A DNA stretch of 64,000 bases from Chloroflexota bacterium (GTDB lineage Bacteria; Chloroflexota; Anaerolineae; Aggregatilineales; Phototrophicaceae), in the NCBI GenBank assembly GCA_016223085.1, contig JACRPS010000031.1, positions 6,273 through 70,272 on the forward strand, in the 5' to 3' direction. Positions 15,051-23,046 of this stretch are shown here, one piece after another (the first letter of the stretch is position 1; each line of letters begins with the position of its first letter). The translations under genes and the position numbers were made by a program. A model generated the notes under the pieces. It worked only from the letters and a program-made list of their open reading frames with translations. It ran no database searches and was not told the origin of the DNA.

Positions 15051-16502
15051 GTGAGCAAAAAACTTCTGCTCGTTGTGCTGGCGCTGGTGCTGACGGGCGT
15101 GTTTGCCGTCACGGTAGTGGCACAGGATGCCCCCTCGATTACGGTGAGCGATCAGGTTTCCAGTGGCAGTGTTGTGATTGACCGTGTTGTAAGCGATGGC
15201 CCCGGCTGGGTGGTCGTGCGCGGCGCGGGCGGTCGTGGCACGCCCGGCCCGGTCATGGGACAAACTTCTATCCCGGCGGGTGTGAGCGAAAACGTGGTCG
15301 TGAACCTGAACCTCGATCTGGCGACCCGCCAGCTTTTCGCCGCGCTGCATACTGATGATACCAACGAAGGCACGTGGGATTTCGGCCTGGAAGCGGGCGC
15401 GGATGCGCCGGTTGAGGCCGATGGCGAGCCGGTGCAGCAGTTGTTCACCGCTTACATCGTTGACATGGCCGACCAGCCGGTAGCCGAGGATAACACCGTG
15501 TTTGCCGATACGGTGGTGATGAATGAGGCAGGCTGGCTGGTGATTCACTCGGATAACAACGGCCAGCCGGGGCCGGTGCTGGGTTTCGCGCCGGTACGGG
15601 CGGGCCGTAATGCCGATGTGACGGTTGAAATTGACAGCGAGGGCCGGACGGATGTGCTGTGGCCGATGCTGCATGTGGATACCGGCGCGGCAGGTGAGTA
15701 CGAGTTTGGCACGGTGGAAGGTGCTGACACGCCGGTTTCGGTCAATGGCGAGGTCGCTACTTTCCCGATATGGACGGTGCCACACGTACGCATGAGTGAG
15801 CAGACAGTGGGCGCGGATGACGCCGGCACGCCGACCGTGTTTGTTGAATCGGTGCTGTCGTCCGGGCCGGGCTTCATCGTCATCCATTCAGATAACAACG
15901 GTCAGCCGGGGCCGGTACTGGGCTTTGCGCCAGTGACGGATGGCACCAATACCGATATCACCGTCACGTTGGATCAGGGTGTCGCGCTGACGCCAGTGGT
16001 GTGGCCGATGCTGCACGAAGATACCGGCGCGGAAGGTGAATACGAGTTTGGCACGGTGGAAGGCGCTGATGGGCCGGTACGCGACGCCGAGGGCAACGTG
16101 ATTACCTTCGCGGTTAACCTGAGCGGTGTGGAAGGCGCGGCGGTTCCGCAGACGACGCCAGAGACGGGTGCAGAAGCGACGGCAGAAGCGACGGCTGCCG
16201 CTGGCGACAGCAGCGCGGCTGGTGGCGCGGCAACCGGCGCCTGCGCGATTGCCGCGCGCAGCGAGCAGGGCGCGAACATTCGCAGCGCGCCGAGCATGGA
16301 CTCCGAGGTGGTGGGCGCGCTGTCCGGCAGCCAGAGCCGGTCGCCGTTGGGCATCACCACGCAGGATGCCAATGGTTTCCGCTGGTATCAACTGTCCGGT
16401 AATACCTGGGTGCGCGCCGATGTGGTAACTACCAGCGGCGCGTGTGACCGGTTGCCGACCGCCAGCGCGGAAGCCACGCCGGAAGCGACGGCGGGCGCGT
16501 AA
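15051..16502 (+). CDS. Secreted protein with three DUF7282-like domains and a C-terminal SH3b domain
   Basis: A 483-residue exported protein. The signal peptide (about 1-25, KKLLLVVLALVLTGVFAVTV then AQ) is followed by three related modules of about 100 residues (30-130, 140-238, 245-345). Each contains a 'GPVxGxxxxxxG' turn and a 'LHxDTxxxGxxxFG' motif, and the second and third share HSDNNGQPGPVLGFAPV. This pattern resembles DUF7282, found mostly in archaea and Chloroflexi. An Ala/Thr/Glu linker leads to an SH3b domain (about 390-460) starting ANIRSAPSMDSEVVG. Its likely role is as a surface or envelope binding protein; the ligand is unknown. GTG start with TGGAGG upstream. Confidence 0.8.
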   Translation: MSKKLLLVVLALVLTGVFAVTVVAQDAPSITVSDQVSSGSVVIDRVVSDGPGWVVVRGAGGRGTPGPVMGQTSIPAGVSENVVVNLNLDLATRQLFAALHTDDTNEGTWDFGLEAGADAPVEADGEPVQQLFTAYIVDMADQPVAEDNTVFADTVVMNEAGWLVIHSDNNGQPGPVLGFAPVRAGRNADVTVEIDSEGRTDVLWPMLHVDTGAAGEYEFGTVEGADTPVSVNGEVATFPIWTVPHVRMSEQTVGADDAGTPTVFVESVLSSGPGFIVIHSDNNGQPGPVLGFAPVTDGTNTDITVTLDQGVALTPVVWPMLHEDTGAEGEYEFGTVEGADGPVRDAEGNVITFAVNLSGVEGAAVPQTTPETGAEATAEATAAAGDSSAAGGAATGACAIAARSEQGANIRSAPSMDSEVVGALSGSQSRSPLGITTQDANGFRWYQLSGNTWVRADVVTTSGACDRLPTASAEATPEATAGA

Positions 16503-16521
16503 TCGCTCATCGTGAATCAAA

Positions 16522-16547
16522 AGCGGCCAGGGTTTCGGCTGGCCGCT
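16522..16547 (-). terminator. Predicted folE terminator hairpin
   Basis: AGCGGCCAG and CTGGCCGCT form a 9-bp stem with an 8-base loop. On the minus strand it is followed by TTTT, so it fits termination of folE. On the plus strand no T-run follows, although it lies just after the secreted repeat protein gene. Confidence 0.6.
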
Positions 16548-16552
16548 GGTGG

Positions 16553-16583
16553 TGTAGGGGCAGGTTTCAAACCCGCCCCTACA
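16553..16583. repeat. Intergenic palindrome, GTAGGG family
   Basis: TGTAGGGGCAGGTTT and AAACCCGCCCCTACA surround one base, with a single A:C mismatch in the arms. It lies between the convergent secreted-protein gene and folE, 14 bases before the folE stop codon. Confidence 0.88.
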
Positions 16584-16596
16584 ATTTATGTCCGTA

Positions 16597-17280
16597 TTAG
16601 AACCCGACGCTGTTCCGGCTGCGCCCCAGGTGCGACATAAATTCGCTGCGGACTTCCGGCTTGTCGCGGAACGTGCCGAGCATGGCGCTGGTGGTCATGC
16701 TGGCGTCGCCCTTGCGCACGCCGCGCATCATCGAGCACATGTGCTGGCCTTCAACCACGACGGCGACGCCACGCGGGTCCAGCACTTCGTTGATGAAGTT
16801 GGCAATCTGGCGTGTCATCCGCTCCTGCACCTGCAGGCGCCGGGCGAACATATCCACAATGCGCGGGATTTTCGACAGGCCAATGACCTTGCCGCGCGGG
16901 ATATAGGCGACGTGCGCGTGCCCCAGGAACGGCAGCATGTGATGTTCGCACAGTGACGAAAACTCGATGTCCCGCACGATCACCATGTCGTCATACTCAA
17001 CATCAAAAATGGCGTTGTTGAGCAGTTTGGCCGGGTCGGTGCGGTAGCCGCTTAACAGTTCATCGTACATCCGGGCAACCCGCTGCGGCGTGTTCAGCAG
17101 TCCTTCGCGGTTCGGGTCTTCGCCGACGGCCGTCAGGATGTCTGTTGTGGCAGCTTCAATGCGTTCATGGTCAACAGGAGGCAGACCCAGCTCGAAGATG
17201 CGCAGGAAGTCTTCCGACTGGAGTTTATCGTCCACGTCTTCGAGTGTATACAGTTTGTGTTGTGTGCCTTTCGTGTACAT
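16597..17280 (-). CDS. folE: GTP cyclohydrolase I
   Basis: Converts GTP to 7,8-dihydroneopterin triphosphate, the first step of tetrahydrofolate synthesis. The 227-residue protein carries the zinc-site stretch [19 protein letters not shown] and a second cysteine in [13 protein letters not shown], plus [20 protein letters not shown]. These place it in the classical FolE (type I) family. The ATG at 17280 follows AAGGTGG at 5 bases; a GTG at 17289 overlaps that site and is less likely. It is divergent from folB-folK, so three folate genes are grouped in 1.7 kb. Confidence 0.96.
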   Translation of the reverse strand: MYTKGTQHKLYTLEDVDDKLQSEDFLRIFELGLPPVDHERIEAATTDILTAVGEDPNREGLLNTPQRVARMYDELLSGYRTDPAKLLNNAIFDVEYDDMVIVRDIEFSSLCEHHMLPFLGHAHVAYIPRGKVIGLSKIPRIVDMFARRLQVQERMTRQIANFINEVLDPRGVAVVVEGQHMCSMMRGVRKGDASMTTSAMLGTFRDKPEVRSEFMSHLGRSRNSVGF

Positions 17281-17417
17281 GATGTCCACCTTCTGTTTAG
17301 TTATTGTTACGATTTAAGCACGAGCCTGATTATACAGGCATTTCCGTTACAACCGATGTTAAACTCATCGAACGTTAAAGGCCTCTCTATCTCCTCTTAA
17401 ACACCGCCTGAGCCTGC

Positions 17418-17423
17418 TATAAT
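17418..17423 (+). promoter_or_regulatory. Predicted -10 box for folB-folK
   Basis: A perfect TATAAT lies 38 bases before the folB ATG. There is no clear -35 hexamer at the expected distance. Confidence 0.42.
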
Positions 17424-17460
17424 CCAGGGTTAACGGGATTTCAGCAGGAAGCGACCCACG

Positions 17461-17823
17461 ATGGATGTGATCGAGATTGACAATTTGCGGCTGCGCTGCG
17501 TCATCGGTTTCAGTCCGCACGAGCGCAGCGACAAACAGGATGTGGTGATTAGCCTTCGTATTCGTGCCGATATGCGCCGCGCCAGCGAAACCGATAATCC
17601 TGACGATGCGTTTAACTACCGCACAGTGACAAAGGCAATTATTAGACACGTCGAAAGTTCCACTTATTACCTGGTGGAAGCCCTGGCGGCTGCCATCGCC
17701 CGTATCTGCGTCGTGGACCACGGCGCGGAGTGGGTACAGGTGCGGGTGCATAAACCCGGCGCGCTGCGCTTTGCCGACAGTGTCGGCGTGGTCATCGAAA
17801 GGATGCCCGGTGACTTCACCTGA
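17461..17823 (+). CDS. folB: Dihydroneopterin aldolase
   Basis: Cleaves dihydroneopterin to 6-hydroxymethyl-dihydropterin and glycolaldehyde. The 120-residue length is normal. Family marks are LRCVIGFSPHERSDKQDVVI near the N-terminus (with the conserved Glu), the central DAFNYRTVTKAI, YYLVEALAAAIA, and VRVHKPGAL with the catalytic Lys region. It is followed by folK with a 14-base overlap, implying cotranscription and translational coupling. Confidence 0.94.
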   Translation: MDVIEIDNLRLRCVIGFSPHERSDKQDVVISLRIRADMRRASETDNPDDAFNYRTVTKAIIRHVESSTYYLVEALAAAIARICVVDHGAEWVQVRVHKPGALRFADSVGVVIERMPGDFT

Positions 17824-18313
17824 CGTCTACCTGTCGCTCGGCTCGAATATCCAGCCGGAACGCAACCTGGCCGCTGCCGTGCGCCTGCTGCGGCAGAAAT
17901 GCGCCGTGCTGGCGGTTTCGTCCGCCTACCGCACTCCGCCGCAAGGGTTCGCCGATCAGCCTGATTTCTTCAATTTGTCTGTTAAGGTGCATACTTCGTT
18001 ACAACCCGCTACGTTCAAATCAAGCGTTCTGGATTGGATTGAGCGTGAACTGGGCCGGCAGCGCGACCCAAACAACAAAAACGCGCCGCGCACGATTGAT
18101 CTGGATATTGCGCTGTGGGGAGATGCCGTGCTGGAATATGGCGATAAACCCTGGCGCGTGCCCGACCCGGACATCCTGCGGTTTGCGCATGTCGCCGTGC
18201 CGCTGGCAGAACTTGCGCCCGACTTCGTGCATCCGACCGAGGGGGTTACGCTGGCGCAGATCGCGGCACGCTTTGGTGACGTGCCGTTTGAACGGCTGGA
18301 ACTCAAAACGTAA
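17810..18313 (+). CDS. folK: 2-amino-4-hydroxy-6-hydroxymethyldihydropteridine pyrophosphokinase (HPPK)
   Basis: Transfers pyrophosphate from ATP to 6-hydroxymethyl-dihydropterin. The protein begins with YLSLGSNIQPERNL, then shows SSAYRTPP and the family signature RTIDLDIALWG, followed by VPDPDILRFAHVAVPLAELAP. I choose the GTG at 17810, which overlaps the end of folB and follows AAAGGA; an upstream TTG at 17771 would lengthen it within folB. The result, 167 residues, is the usual size. No folP is seen in the window. Confidence 0.94.
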   Translation: MTSPDVYLSLGSNIQPERNLAAAVRLLRQKCAVLAVSSAYRTPPQGFADQPDFFNLSVKVHTSLQPATFKSSVLDWIERELGRQRDPNNKNAPRTIDLDIALWGDAVLEYGDKPWRVPDPDILRFAHVAVPLAELAPDFVHPTEGVTLAQIAARFGDVPFERLELKT

Positions 18314-18401
18314 CACAGAGGTACCAAGACTCAGAGGCACCGAGGAAACGGCGGACAACCGCCCTTTTGGGAAAGTGTGGTAGTGGTACAATAGCACAGG
18401 T

Positions 18402-18429
18402 TTAGCTGTTAGCTGTTAGCTGTTAGCTT
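18402..18429. repeat. Array of four TTAGCTG heptamers
   Basis: Three perfect copies of TTAGCTG and a fourth ending in T make 28 bp. A short hairpin (ATCAAC/GTTGAT, 18434-18449) and 2.5 copies of GGCTACC (18460-18480) follow, all upstream of the Wzz-like gene. The region 18314-18350 also has loosely repeated 'ACAGAGG'-like words. A TACAAT at 18387-18392 could be a -10 box. Confidence 0.88.
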
Positions 18430-18496
18430 GGGCATCAACCTCAGTTGATTGCACCATCAGGCTACCGGCTACCGGCTCTCTTGGGAGCTATGGTGC

Positions 18497-19153
18497 ATGA
18501 ACCTGATTGACTACGGGCGGATTCTGCTGCGGCGGGGCTGGATTCTGCTGCTGCTGGCGGTGATCGCGGCAGCGGCGGCCTATGTCCTCAGCACGCGGCA
18601 GACGCGGATTTACCAGTCCACGCAGCGCGTTTTGATTCAACCGGCGCGCAACGACCTGGGGCTGGCGGAAGCGACGATCCGCCTGCTGAACTCCTATGCT
18701 GTGTTTCTTGACAGCGAAAAAATCGCGCGGCAGGTCATAGACCAACTGCAACTGGACATGACGCCCGGCTACCTGAAAAGCAATGTCTTTATCGCGCCAG
18801 ACACGCTGCGCATGACGATTCAGGTAGACGCGCGCCTGCCGGACTGCGACCTGTCCAATGATGTCGCGCGTGTCTGGGGTGAGCAGTTGGTGCAGTGGCG
18901 CAACCAGCAGAACCAGCAGCAGCGCCGCGAAGACCGGGTAGAAGCTACGCTGCCGGACAACCCGCGCTGCGAACTGTACGCGCCGCGTCCGACGATTAAC
19001 GCGGCGGTTGGCGCGGCCCTGGGGCTGCTGCTGGGCGGCGTGATTGTGTTTGTGCTGGAATATCTGGAAAGCAGCATCATTCGCCGCCGTGATGATCTGG
19101 AACGGGGATTGGACATGCCGGTGCTGGCGGCCATCCCTGATACTGAAGGATAG
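18497..19153 (+). CDS. Polysaccharide chain-length/co-polymerase membrane protein (Wzz-like)
   Basis: A 218-residue protein with two membrane helices, about residues 14-33 (WILLLLAVIAAAAAYVL) and 175-195 (AAVGAALGLLLGGVIVFVL). An extracytoplasmic loop lies between them. This is the Wzz/CapA layout known to control polysaccharide length and to activate the partner tyrosine kinase. The C-terminus RRDDLERGLDMPVLAAIP is the usual docking-like tail. The ATG at 18497 has GGGAG at 9 bases; the upstream in-frame ATG lacks one. The BY-kinase gene follows after 5 bases, so they are one unit. Confidence 0.82.
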   Translation: MNLIDYGRILLRRGWILLLLAVIAAAAAYVLSTRQTRIYQSTQRVLIQPARNDLGLAEATIRLLNSYAVFLDSEKIARQVIDQLQLDMTPGYLKSNVFIAPDTLRMTIQVDARLPDCDLSNDVARVWGEQLVQWRNQQNQQQRREDRVEATLPDNPRCELYAPRPTINAAVGAALGLLLGGVIVFVLEYLESSIIRRRDDLERGLDMPVLAAIPDTEG

Positions 19154-19158
19154 AGCTG

Positions 19159-19818
19159 ATGGCTACACCCAAGCTGATTACGCTGACCGACCCGCGCTCG
19201 GCGGCAGCCGAGGCCTACCGTACGCTGCGGACCAATCTCATGCTCAGCAGCGTGGAGCAGCCGATTCATACACTGCTGGTCACGTCCCCCGCCGACGGCG
19301 AGGGCAAAAGTACCCTGCTGGCGAATCTGGCCGTCACCTTTGCCCAGGGTGGCAACAGGACGATTCTGGTGGACACCGATCTGCGGCGACCGTTGCAGCA
19401 CGACCTCTGGGGGCTGACCAACGAGCGCGGCCTGACAACCATGATGCAGGACGATACCGCCCTGTCCACACCGCCGCTGTGTGGGACGGTGGTTCCCAAC
19501 CTGCAAATCCTGCCGTCCGGACCGCTGACCACCAATGCCGCCGACGTATTGAGCAGCCAGCGTCTGACCGAGATCATCGGCCTGCTGAAAGCGCGCGCCA
19601 ACTACGTGCTGTTTGACAGCCCGCCGGTGCTGGCGGCAACCGATGCCGCGCTGCTCGGCTCGAAGCTGGATGGCGCGCTGCTGGTGATTCGCGCCGGGCA
19701 CACCCGGCGTGACCATGCTGCCCGCGCCCGGCAGGCGCTGGAACGGGTGCATGTGCGCATCGTCGGCGCGGTGCTCAGCCATGCCCCGCGCGAAAGCGGC
19801 GGCGGGTATTACGGGTAA
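19159..19818 (+). CDS. Bacterial tyrosine kinase (BY-kinase, CpsD/CapB type)
   Basis: A 219-residue cytoplasmic ATPase of the CpsD family. Walker A is SPADGEGKST, Walker A' is ILVDTDLRRP and Walker B is YVLFDSPPVLAATDA. It phosphorylates itself on C-terminal tyrosines and regulates export of the polysaccharide. Here the tail is short, ending GGGYYG with only two tyrosines, whereas many members have a longer cluster. It is encoded right after its Wzz-like partner. A low-molecular-weight tyrosine phosphatase, the usual opponent, is encoded 22 kb away. Confidence 0.9.
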   Translation: MATPKLITLTDPRSAAAEAYRTLRTNLMLSSVEQPIHTLLVTSPADGEGKSTLLANLAVTFAQGGNRTILVDTDLRRPLQHDLWGLTNERGLTTMMQDDTALSTPPLCGTVVPNLQILPSGPLTTNAADVLSSQRLTEIIGLLKARANYVLFDSPPVLAATDAALLGSKLDGALLVIRAGHTRRDHAARARQALERVHVRIVGAVLSHAPRESGGGYYG

Positions 19819-19824
19819 GGCGAG

Positions 19825-20625
19825 ATGGTTACGACGCCGAACGATATTCGCGTCAGCAGTTGGAATGAACTGAACGACCAGTTTTTTGCCGATGCCTGGC
19901 AGGAGTCGCTGGGGCGTTTCCGGTCGCCATATGCCTTTCGCGGCGCTTGTAGCGCGGCGCATGACCTGCACACAAGCCTGATGCGGCTGGGCGGGCCCTA
20001 CGATAAGCTGGAAGCGGTGCTGCTGCGGAATTTCCGTAAATACGCCCACCGTGACGCCGATACCGACGATACCATCTGGAACTGGCTGGCAATCGCGCAG
20101 CATCATGGCCTGCCTACCCGCCTGCTGGACTGGACGTACTCACCCCTGATCGCGCTGCATTTTGTGACCGAAAAACTTGAAGCATTTGATGTGGATGGCG
20201 CGGTCTGGGCGGTCAATTTTATGAAACTGCGCGACCTGCTGCCAGACCGGCTGAAAGCGGCGCTGCACGAGGAACAGGCGCTGGTGTTCCACGTTGAACT
20301 GCTCAACCGGACGGTGGGCAGCCTGAATGAATTTGACCGCCTGTCGCCGCAGCCATTCACCATTTTCATGGAGCCACCGTCACTGGACGAGCGCATTGTC
20401 ACCCAGTCGGCGCTGTTTTCGCTGATGTCCAGCCCGACCGCCTCGCTGGATGACTGGCTGGCGGACAAGCCCCATCTCTACCGGCGCATCATCATTCCGG
20501 CGTCGCTGAAGTGGGAAATCCGTGACAAACTGGACCAGATGAACATCACCGAACGCATCCTGTTTCCCGGTCTGGATGGCCTGAGCAAATATCTGAAGCG
20601 GTATTACAGCCCGCGACCGGGGTAG
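19825..20625 (+). CDS. FRG-domain protein
   Basis: A 266-residue soluble protein with the FRG domain. The name-giving motif is SPYAFRGACS (about residues 34-43), and the second conserved block is QHHGLPTRLLDWTYSPLIAL (about 92-111). The domain's biochemical role is not established. Members occur alone or fused to other modules in many bacteria and phages. It starts 6 bases after the BY-kinase stop, so it appears to be the third gene of that operon. No obvious antitoxin follows; the next gene is a 60-residue membrane protein. A link to polysaccharide synthesis is inference from position. Confidence 0.8.
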   Translation: MVTTPNDIRVSSWNELNDQFFADAWQESLGRFRSPYAFRGACSAAHDLHTSLMRLGGPYDKLEAVLLRNFRKYAHRDADTDDTIWNWLAIAQHHGLPTRLLDWTYSPLIALHFVTEKLEAFDVDGAVWAVNFMKLRDLLPDRLKAALHEEQALVFHVELLNRTVGSLNEFDRLSPQPFTIFMEPPSLDERIVTQSALFSLMSSPTASLDDWLADKPHLYRRIIIPASLKWEIRDKLDQMNITERILFPGLDGLSKYLKRYYSPRPG

Positions 20626-20632
20626 GGGTATT

Positions 20633-20660
20633 GTAGGGACACGATATATCGTGTCCCTAC
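20633..20660. repeat. Intergenic palindrome, GTAGGG family (perfect)
   Basis: A perfect 28-bp palindrome with half-site GTAGGGACACGATA. It starts 7 bases after the FRG gene stop codon. Confidence 0.92.
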
Positions 20661-20723
20661 AGCACCAATGTTAACTGTGCGATAGGCGCTTGTCCGTACA
20701 ATAGAGAGTGACAGGAAGTTGCC

Positions 20724-20906
20724 ATGTCCCAGAATCAACTGCCGCCCGACCCAGATTCGCTGTCCCGGTGGGAACAGATGCCGCATAACCAGCCGTCGAA
20801 GCAGGCGCTGCCGCCGATGGCGGGTGGCGCGCGCTGGTCGCTGTGGCTGCTGGGGCTATTATTCGTGCTGATGGTGATTGCGCTGCTGCAAGGCCGTATG
20901 GGGTAG
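20724..20906 (+). CDS. Small single-pass membrane protein
   Basis: A 60-residue protein with a polar, proline-rich N-terminus (about 1-37) and one C-terminal membrane helix (WSLWLLGLLFVLMVIALL, about 39-56). It belongs to no family I recognise. AGGAAG precedes the ATG by about 6 bases, and TACAAT at 20697-20702 might be a -10 box, so it is plausibly expressed. Its TAG stop codon is part of the palindromic repeat that begins at 20903, which suggests that the original C-terminus may have been altered by the repeat. Confidence 0.55.
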   Translation: MSQNQLPPDPDSLSRWEQMPHNQPSKQALPPMAGGARWSLWLLGLLFVLMVIALLQGRMG

Positions 20907-20932
20907 GGGCGGGTTTAGAAATCCGCCCCTAC
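20903..20932. repeat. Intergenic palindrome, GTAGGG family, overlapping a stop codon
   Basis: GTAGGGGCGGGTTT and AATCCGCCCCTAC form slightly imperfect arms. Bases 20904-20906 (TAG) are the stop codon of the small membrane protein. Confidence 0.85.
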
Positions 20933-20979
20933 GGTTGCCAATTGTCCGGCTGAACCGAAAAAAGGGGAAATGAGGGCTT

Positions 20980-22053
20980 ATGAAGGGGCTGATCTTAAGC
21001 GGCGGCAAGGGGACGCGGCTGTACCCGCTGACCTACACCCTCGCCAAGCAGTTGATTCCGGTTGCGAACAAGCCGGTGCTGGTGCGGGTGATCGAATCCA
21101 TCCGCGACGCGGGGGTGAGCGACATCGGCGTGGTGATCGCGCCTACGACCGGGCAGGACATTCAAAACGCGCTCGGTGATGGCAGCCGCTGGGGCGTGAG
21201 GCTGACGTACATTATGCAGCCCAGTCCCGATGGGCTGGCGCACGCCGTCAAAATTTCGCGGGATTTCCTCGGCGACGACCGCTTTGTGATGTTCCTGGGC
21301 GATAACGTGATTCAGGGCGGCATCAACCGGCTGATCGCGGATTTTGCCGGCAGCGATTGGAACAGCCAGATCGTGCTGAAGCAGGTGGACAACCCTCGGC
21401 AGTATGGCGTTGCCAAGCTGCGCCCAAATGGCACGATCGAATGTCTGGTTGAGAAGCCGCAGAACCCGCCGAGCAATCTGGCGCTGGTGGGTATTTATAT
21501 GTTTGACCCGACGATCTGGGAGGCAGTTAATGCGATCAAACCATCCCGGCGCGGCGAACTGGAAATTACCGACGCGATTCAGTGGCTGATTGACGCCGGG
21601 TGCACCGTGTACCCCCACGTCCATCAGGGCTGGTGGATTGATACCGGCAAACCGATGGACATGCTGGAAGCGAATGGGCTGGTGCTGGAAGAACTGACCC
21701 CCGCGATCTCGCCGGAGGCGGTCATTGAAAACTCGCAGGTTGACCGCCGCGTGACGGTCGAGAGGGGCGCGCGTATCATCAACAGCACCGTACGCGGGCC
21801 GACGATCATCGGGGAAAACACGGTGATTGAGAACAGTTATGTCGGGCCGTTCACCAGTATCTACCATGATGTGACCATCGCCAACTGCGAAATCGAGCGC
21901 AGCATCGTGCTGGAGCACAGCACCGTGCGCGACCTGGGCGTACGCCTGCAGGACAGCCTGATTGGCCGCCATGCCACCGTCTGCCGCAACGACGAACGCC
22001 CGAAGGCGCTGAAGATGAACCTGGGCGACCACAGCACCCTGTGGACGGTTTAA
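20980..22053 (+). CDS. rmlA: Glucose-1-phosphate thymidylyltransferase, long form
   Basis: Makes dTDP-glucose from dTTP and glucose-1-phosphate, the entry to dTDP-deoxysugars such as rhamnose. The nucleotide-binding motif is LSGGKGTRLYPLT at residue 7, with FLGDNVIQGG in the catalytic core. After about residue 245 a left-handed beta-helix tail (RGPTIIGENTVIENSYVGP and similar hexads) is present. This tail marks the long form of 357 residues, compared with about 290 for classical RmlA. The pathway partners rmlB and rmlD are at 23.0 and 30.4 kb; rmlC is not in the window. Confidence 0.9.
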   Translation: MKGLILSGGKGTRLYPLTYTLAKQLIPVANKPVLVRVIESIRDAGVSDIGVVIAPTTGQDIQNALGDGSRWGVRLTYIMQPSPDGLAHAVKISRDFLGDDRFVMFLGDNVIQGGINRLIADFAGSDWNSQIVLKQVDNPRQYGVAKLRPNGTIECLVEKPQNPPSNLALVGIYMFDPTIWEAVNAIKPSRRGELEITDAIQWLIDAGCTVYPHVHQGWWIDTGKPMDMLEANGLVLEELTPAISPEAVIENSQVDRRVTVERGARIINSTVRGPTIIGENTVIENSYVGPFTSIYHDVTIANCEIERSIVLEHSTVRDLGVRLQDSLIGRHATVCRNDERPKALKMNLGDHSTLWTV

Positions 22054-22089
22054 GCCGCTTGTAAGGTTTTTCCTGCTATATCGAAATTC

Positions 22090-22117
22090 GTAGGGACACG
22101 GCATGCCGTGTCCCTAC
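22090..22117. repeat. Intergenic palindrome, GTAGGG family (perfect)
   Basis: A perfect 28-bp palindrome with half-site GTAGGGACACGGCA, between rmlA and the HAD gene. It differs from the 9800 copy only by an A/T pair in place of G/C at arm position 7. Confidence 0.92.
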
Positions 22118-22136
22118 AATGTGAATTAAGGACACC

Positions 22137-23027
22137 ATGACGCAACAACTGAAACCGACTCAACCGATTCGTCTGATTGTTTCCGACATTGACCACACGC
22201 TACTGAACAAGGAACACCAACTGACCGACCGCACCGAAGCGGCGCTGCGGTCGGCAATGGATAAGGGTGTGCAGGTGGTGCTGGCGACGGGCAAAACCAT
22301 GCACTCGGCGGCAGACATCATCCGCAAGTTGAACCTGACGACGCCCGGTATTTACGCGCAGGGCACGATTGCTTACAACGCCGACGGCACGCTGCGCCAC
22401 CAGTACACGCTGGAGCCAGCGGTGGCGCGGCAAATCATCACCTTTGCCGAAGATCGCGGCTTTTCGGTCGTGGCCTACAGCGGCAACCGCCTGCTGCTAC
22501 GCCGTCCGCATCCTGCGTTTACTGACATGATGGAACGGTATCATGAACCCACGCCGGAGGTTGTCGGGCCGCTGCAAAACGTGATGGGCAGCCTGCCGAT
22601 TAACAAGCTGGTGGCGTTTTCGTTTGACGAGGACGCGCCGCGTAAAATCGTGGCGCTGCGCTGGCAGCTTAACATGCAGATTGATACGTCGGCGGCGCGG
22701 TTGATGCAGGCCGGCGTCAGCCAGATGATCGAAATCCTGCCGCCGGGGGCCAGCAAGGGAGCGATGCTGCGGCAACTCCTGAAGGATTTGCAGATCAGAC
22801 CGGAAGAAGTGCTGGCCGTTGGCGATGCCGAAAACGACATCGAAATGATTCAACTGGCAGGTGTTGGCGTGGCAGTGGGCAACGCCGCGCCGCACGTGCA
22901 GGCCGTCGCCGACTACGTCGCGCCGCGCTACGATGAGGACGGCGTGGCCAACGCGGTGGAACGGTTCGTGCTGAAGCGCGACGAGACCGCGCAGCCGGCA
23001 GTTGCAACTGGAACAGCAGCCGATTAG
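22137..23027 (+). CDS. HAD-superfamily hydrolase, Cof type (class IIB)
   Basis: A 296-residue phosphatase of the haloacid dehalogenase superfamily. Motif I is VSDIDHTLL with the two catalytic aspartates, the lysine of motif III is in GASKGAMLRQLL, and motif IV is VGDAENDIEMI. The large insert between them is the C2-type cap of the Cof subfamily, whose members remove phosphate from sugar phosphates, nucleotides or cofactors. Placement between rmlA and rmlB suggests a sugar-phosphate substrate, but that is inference. It ends 19 bases before the rmlB start, so the two are probably cotranscribed. Confidence 0.9.
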   Translation: MTQQLKPTQPIRLIVSDIDHTLLNKEHQLTDRTEAALRSAMDKGVQVVLATGKTMHSAADIIRKLNLTTPGIYAQGTIAYNADGTLRHQYTLEPAVARQIITFAEDRGFSVVAYSGNRLLLRRPHPAFTDMMERYHEPTPEVVGPLQNVMGSLPINKLVAFSFDEDAPRKIVALRWQLNMQIDTSAARLMQAGVSQMIEILPPGASKGAMLRQLLKDLQIRPEEVLAVGDAENDIEMIQLAGVGVAVGNAAPHVQAVADYVAPRYDEDGVANAVERFVLKRDETAQPAVATGTAAD

Positions 23028-23046
23028 AGGAGAGGAAAGCAGGGAT

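Noticed and set aside
19825-20906. FRG protein plus small protein as a toxin-antitoxin pair
   Set aside because: The small protein has a membrane helix and no antitoxin-like fold, and the genes are 98 bases apart with a repeat between them.
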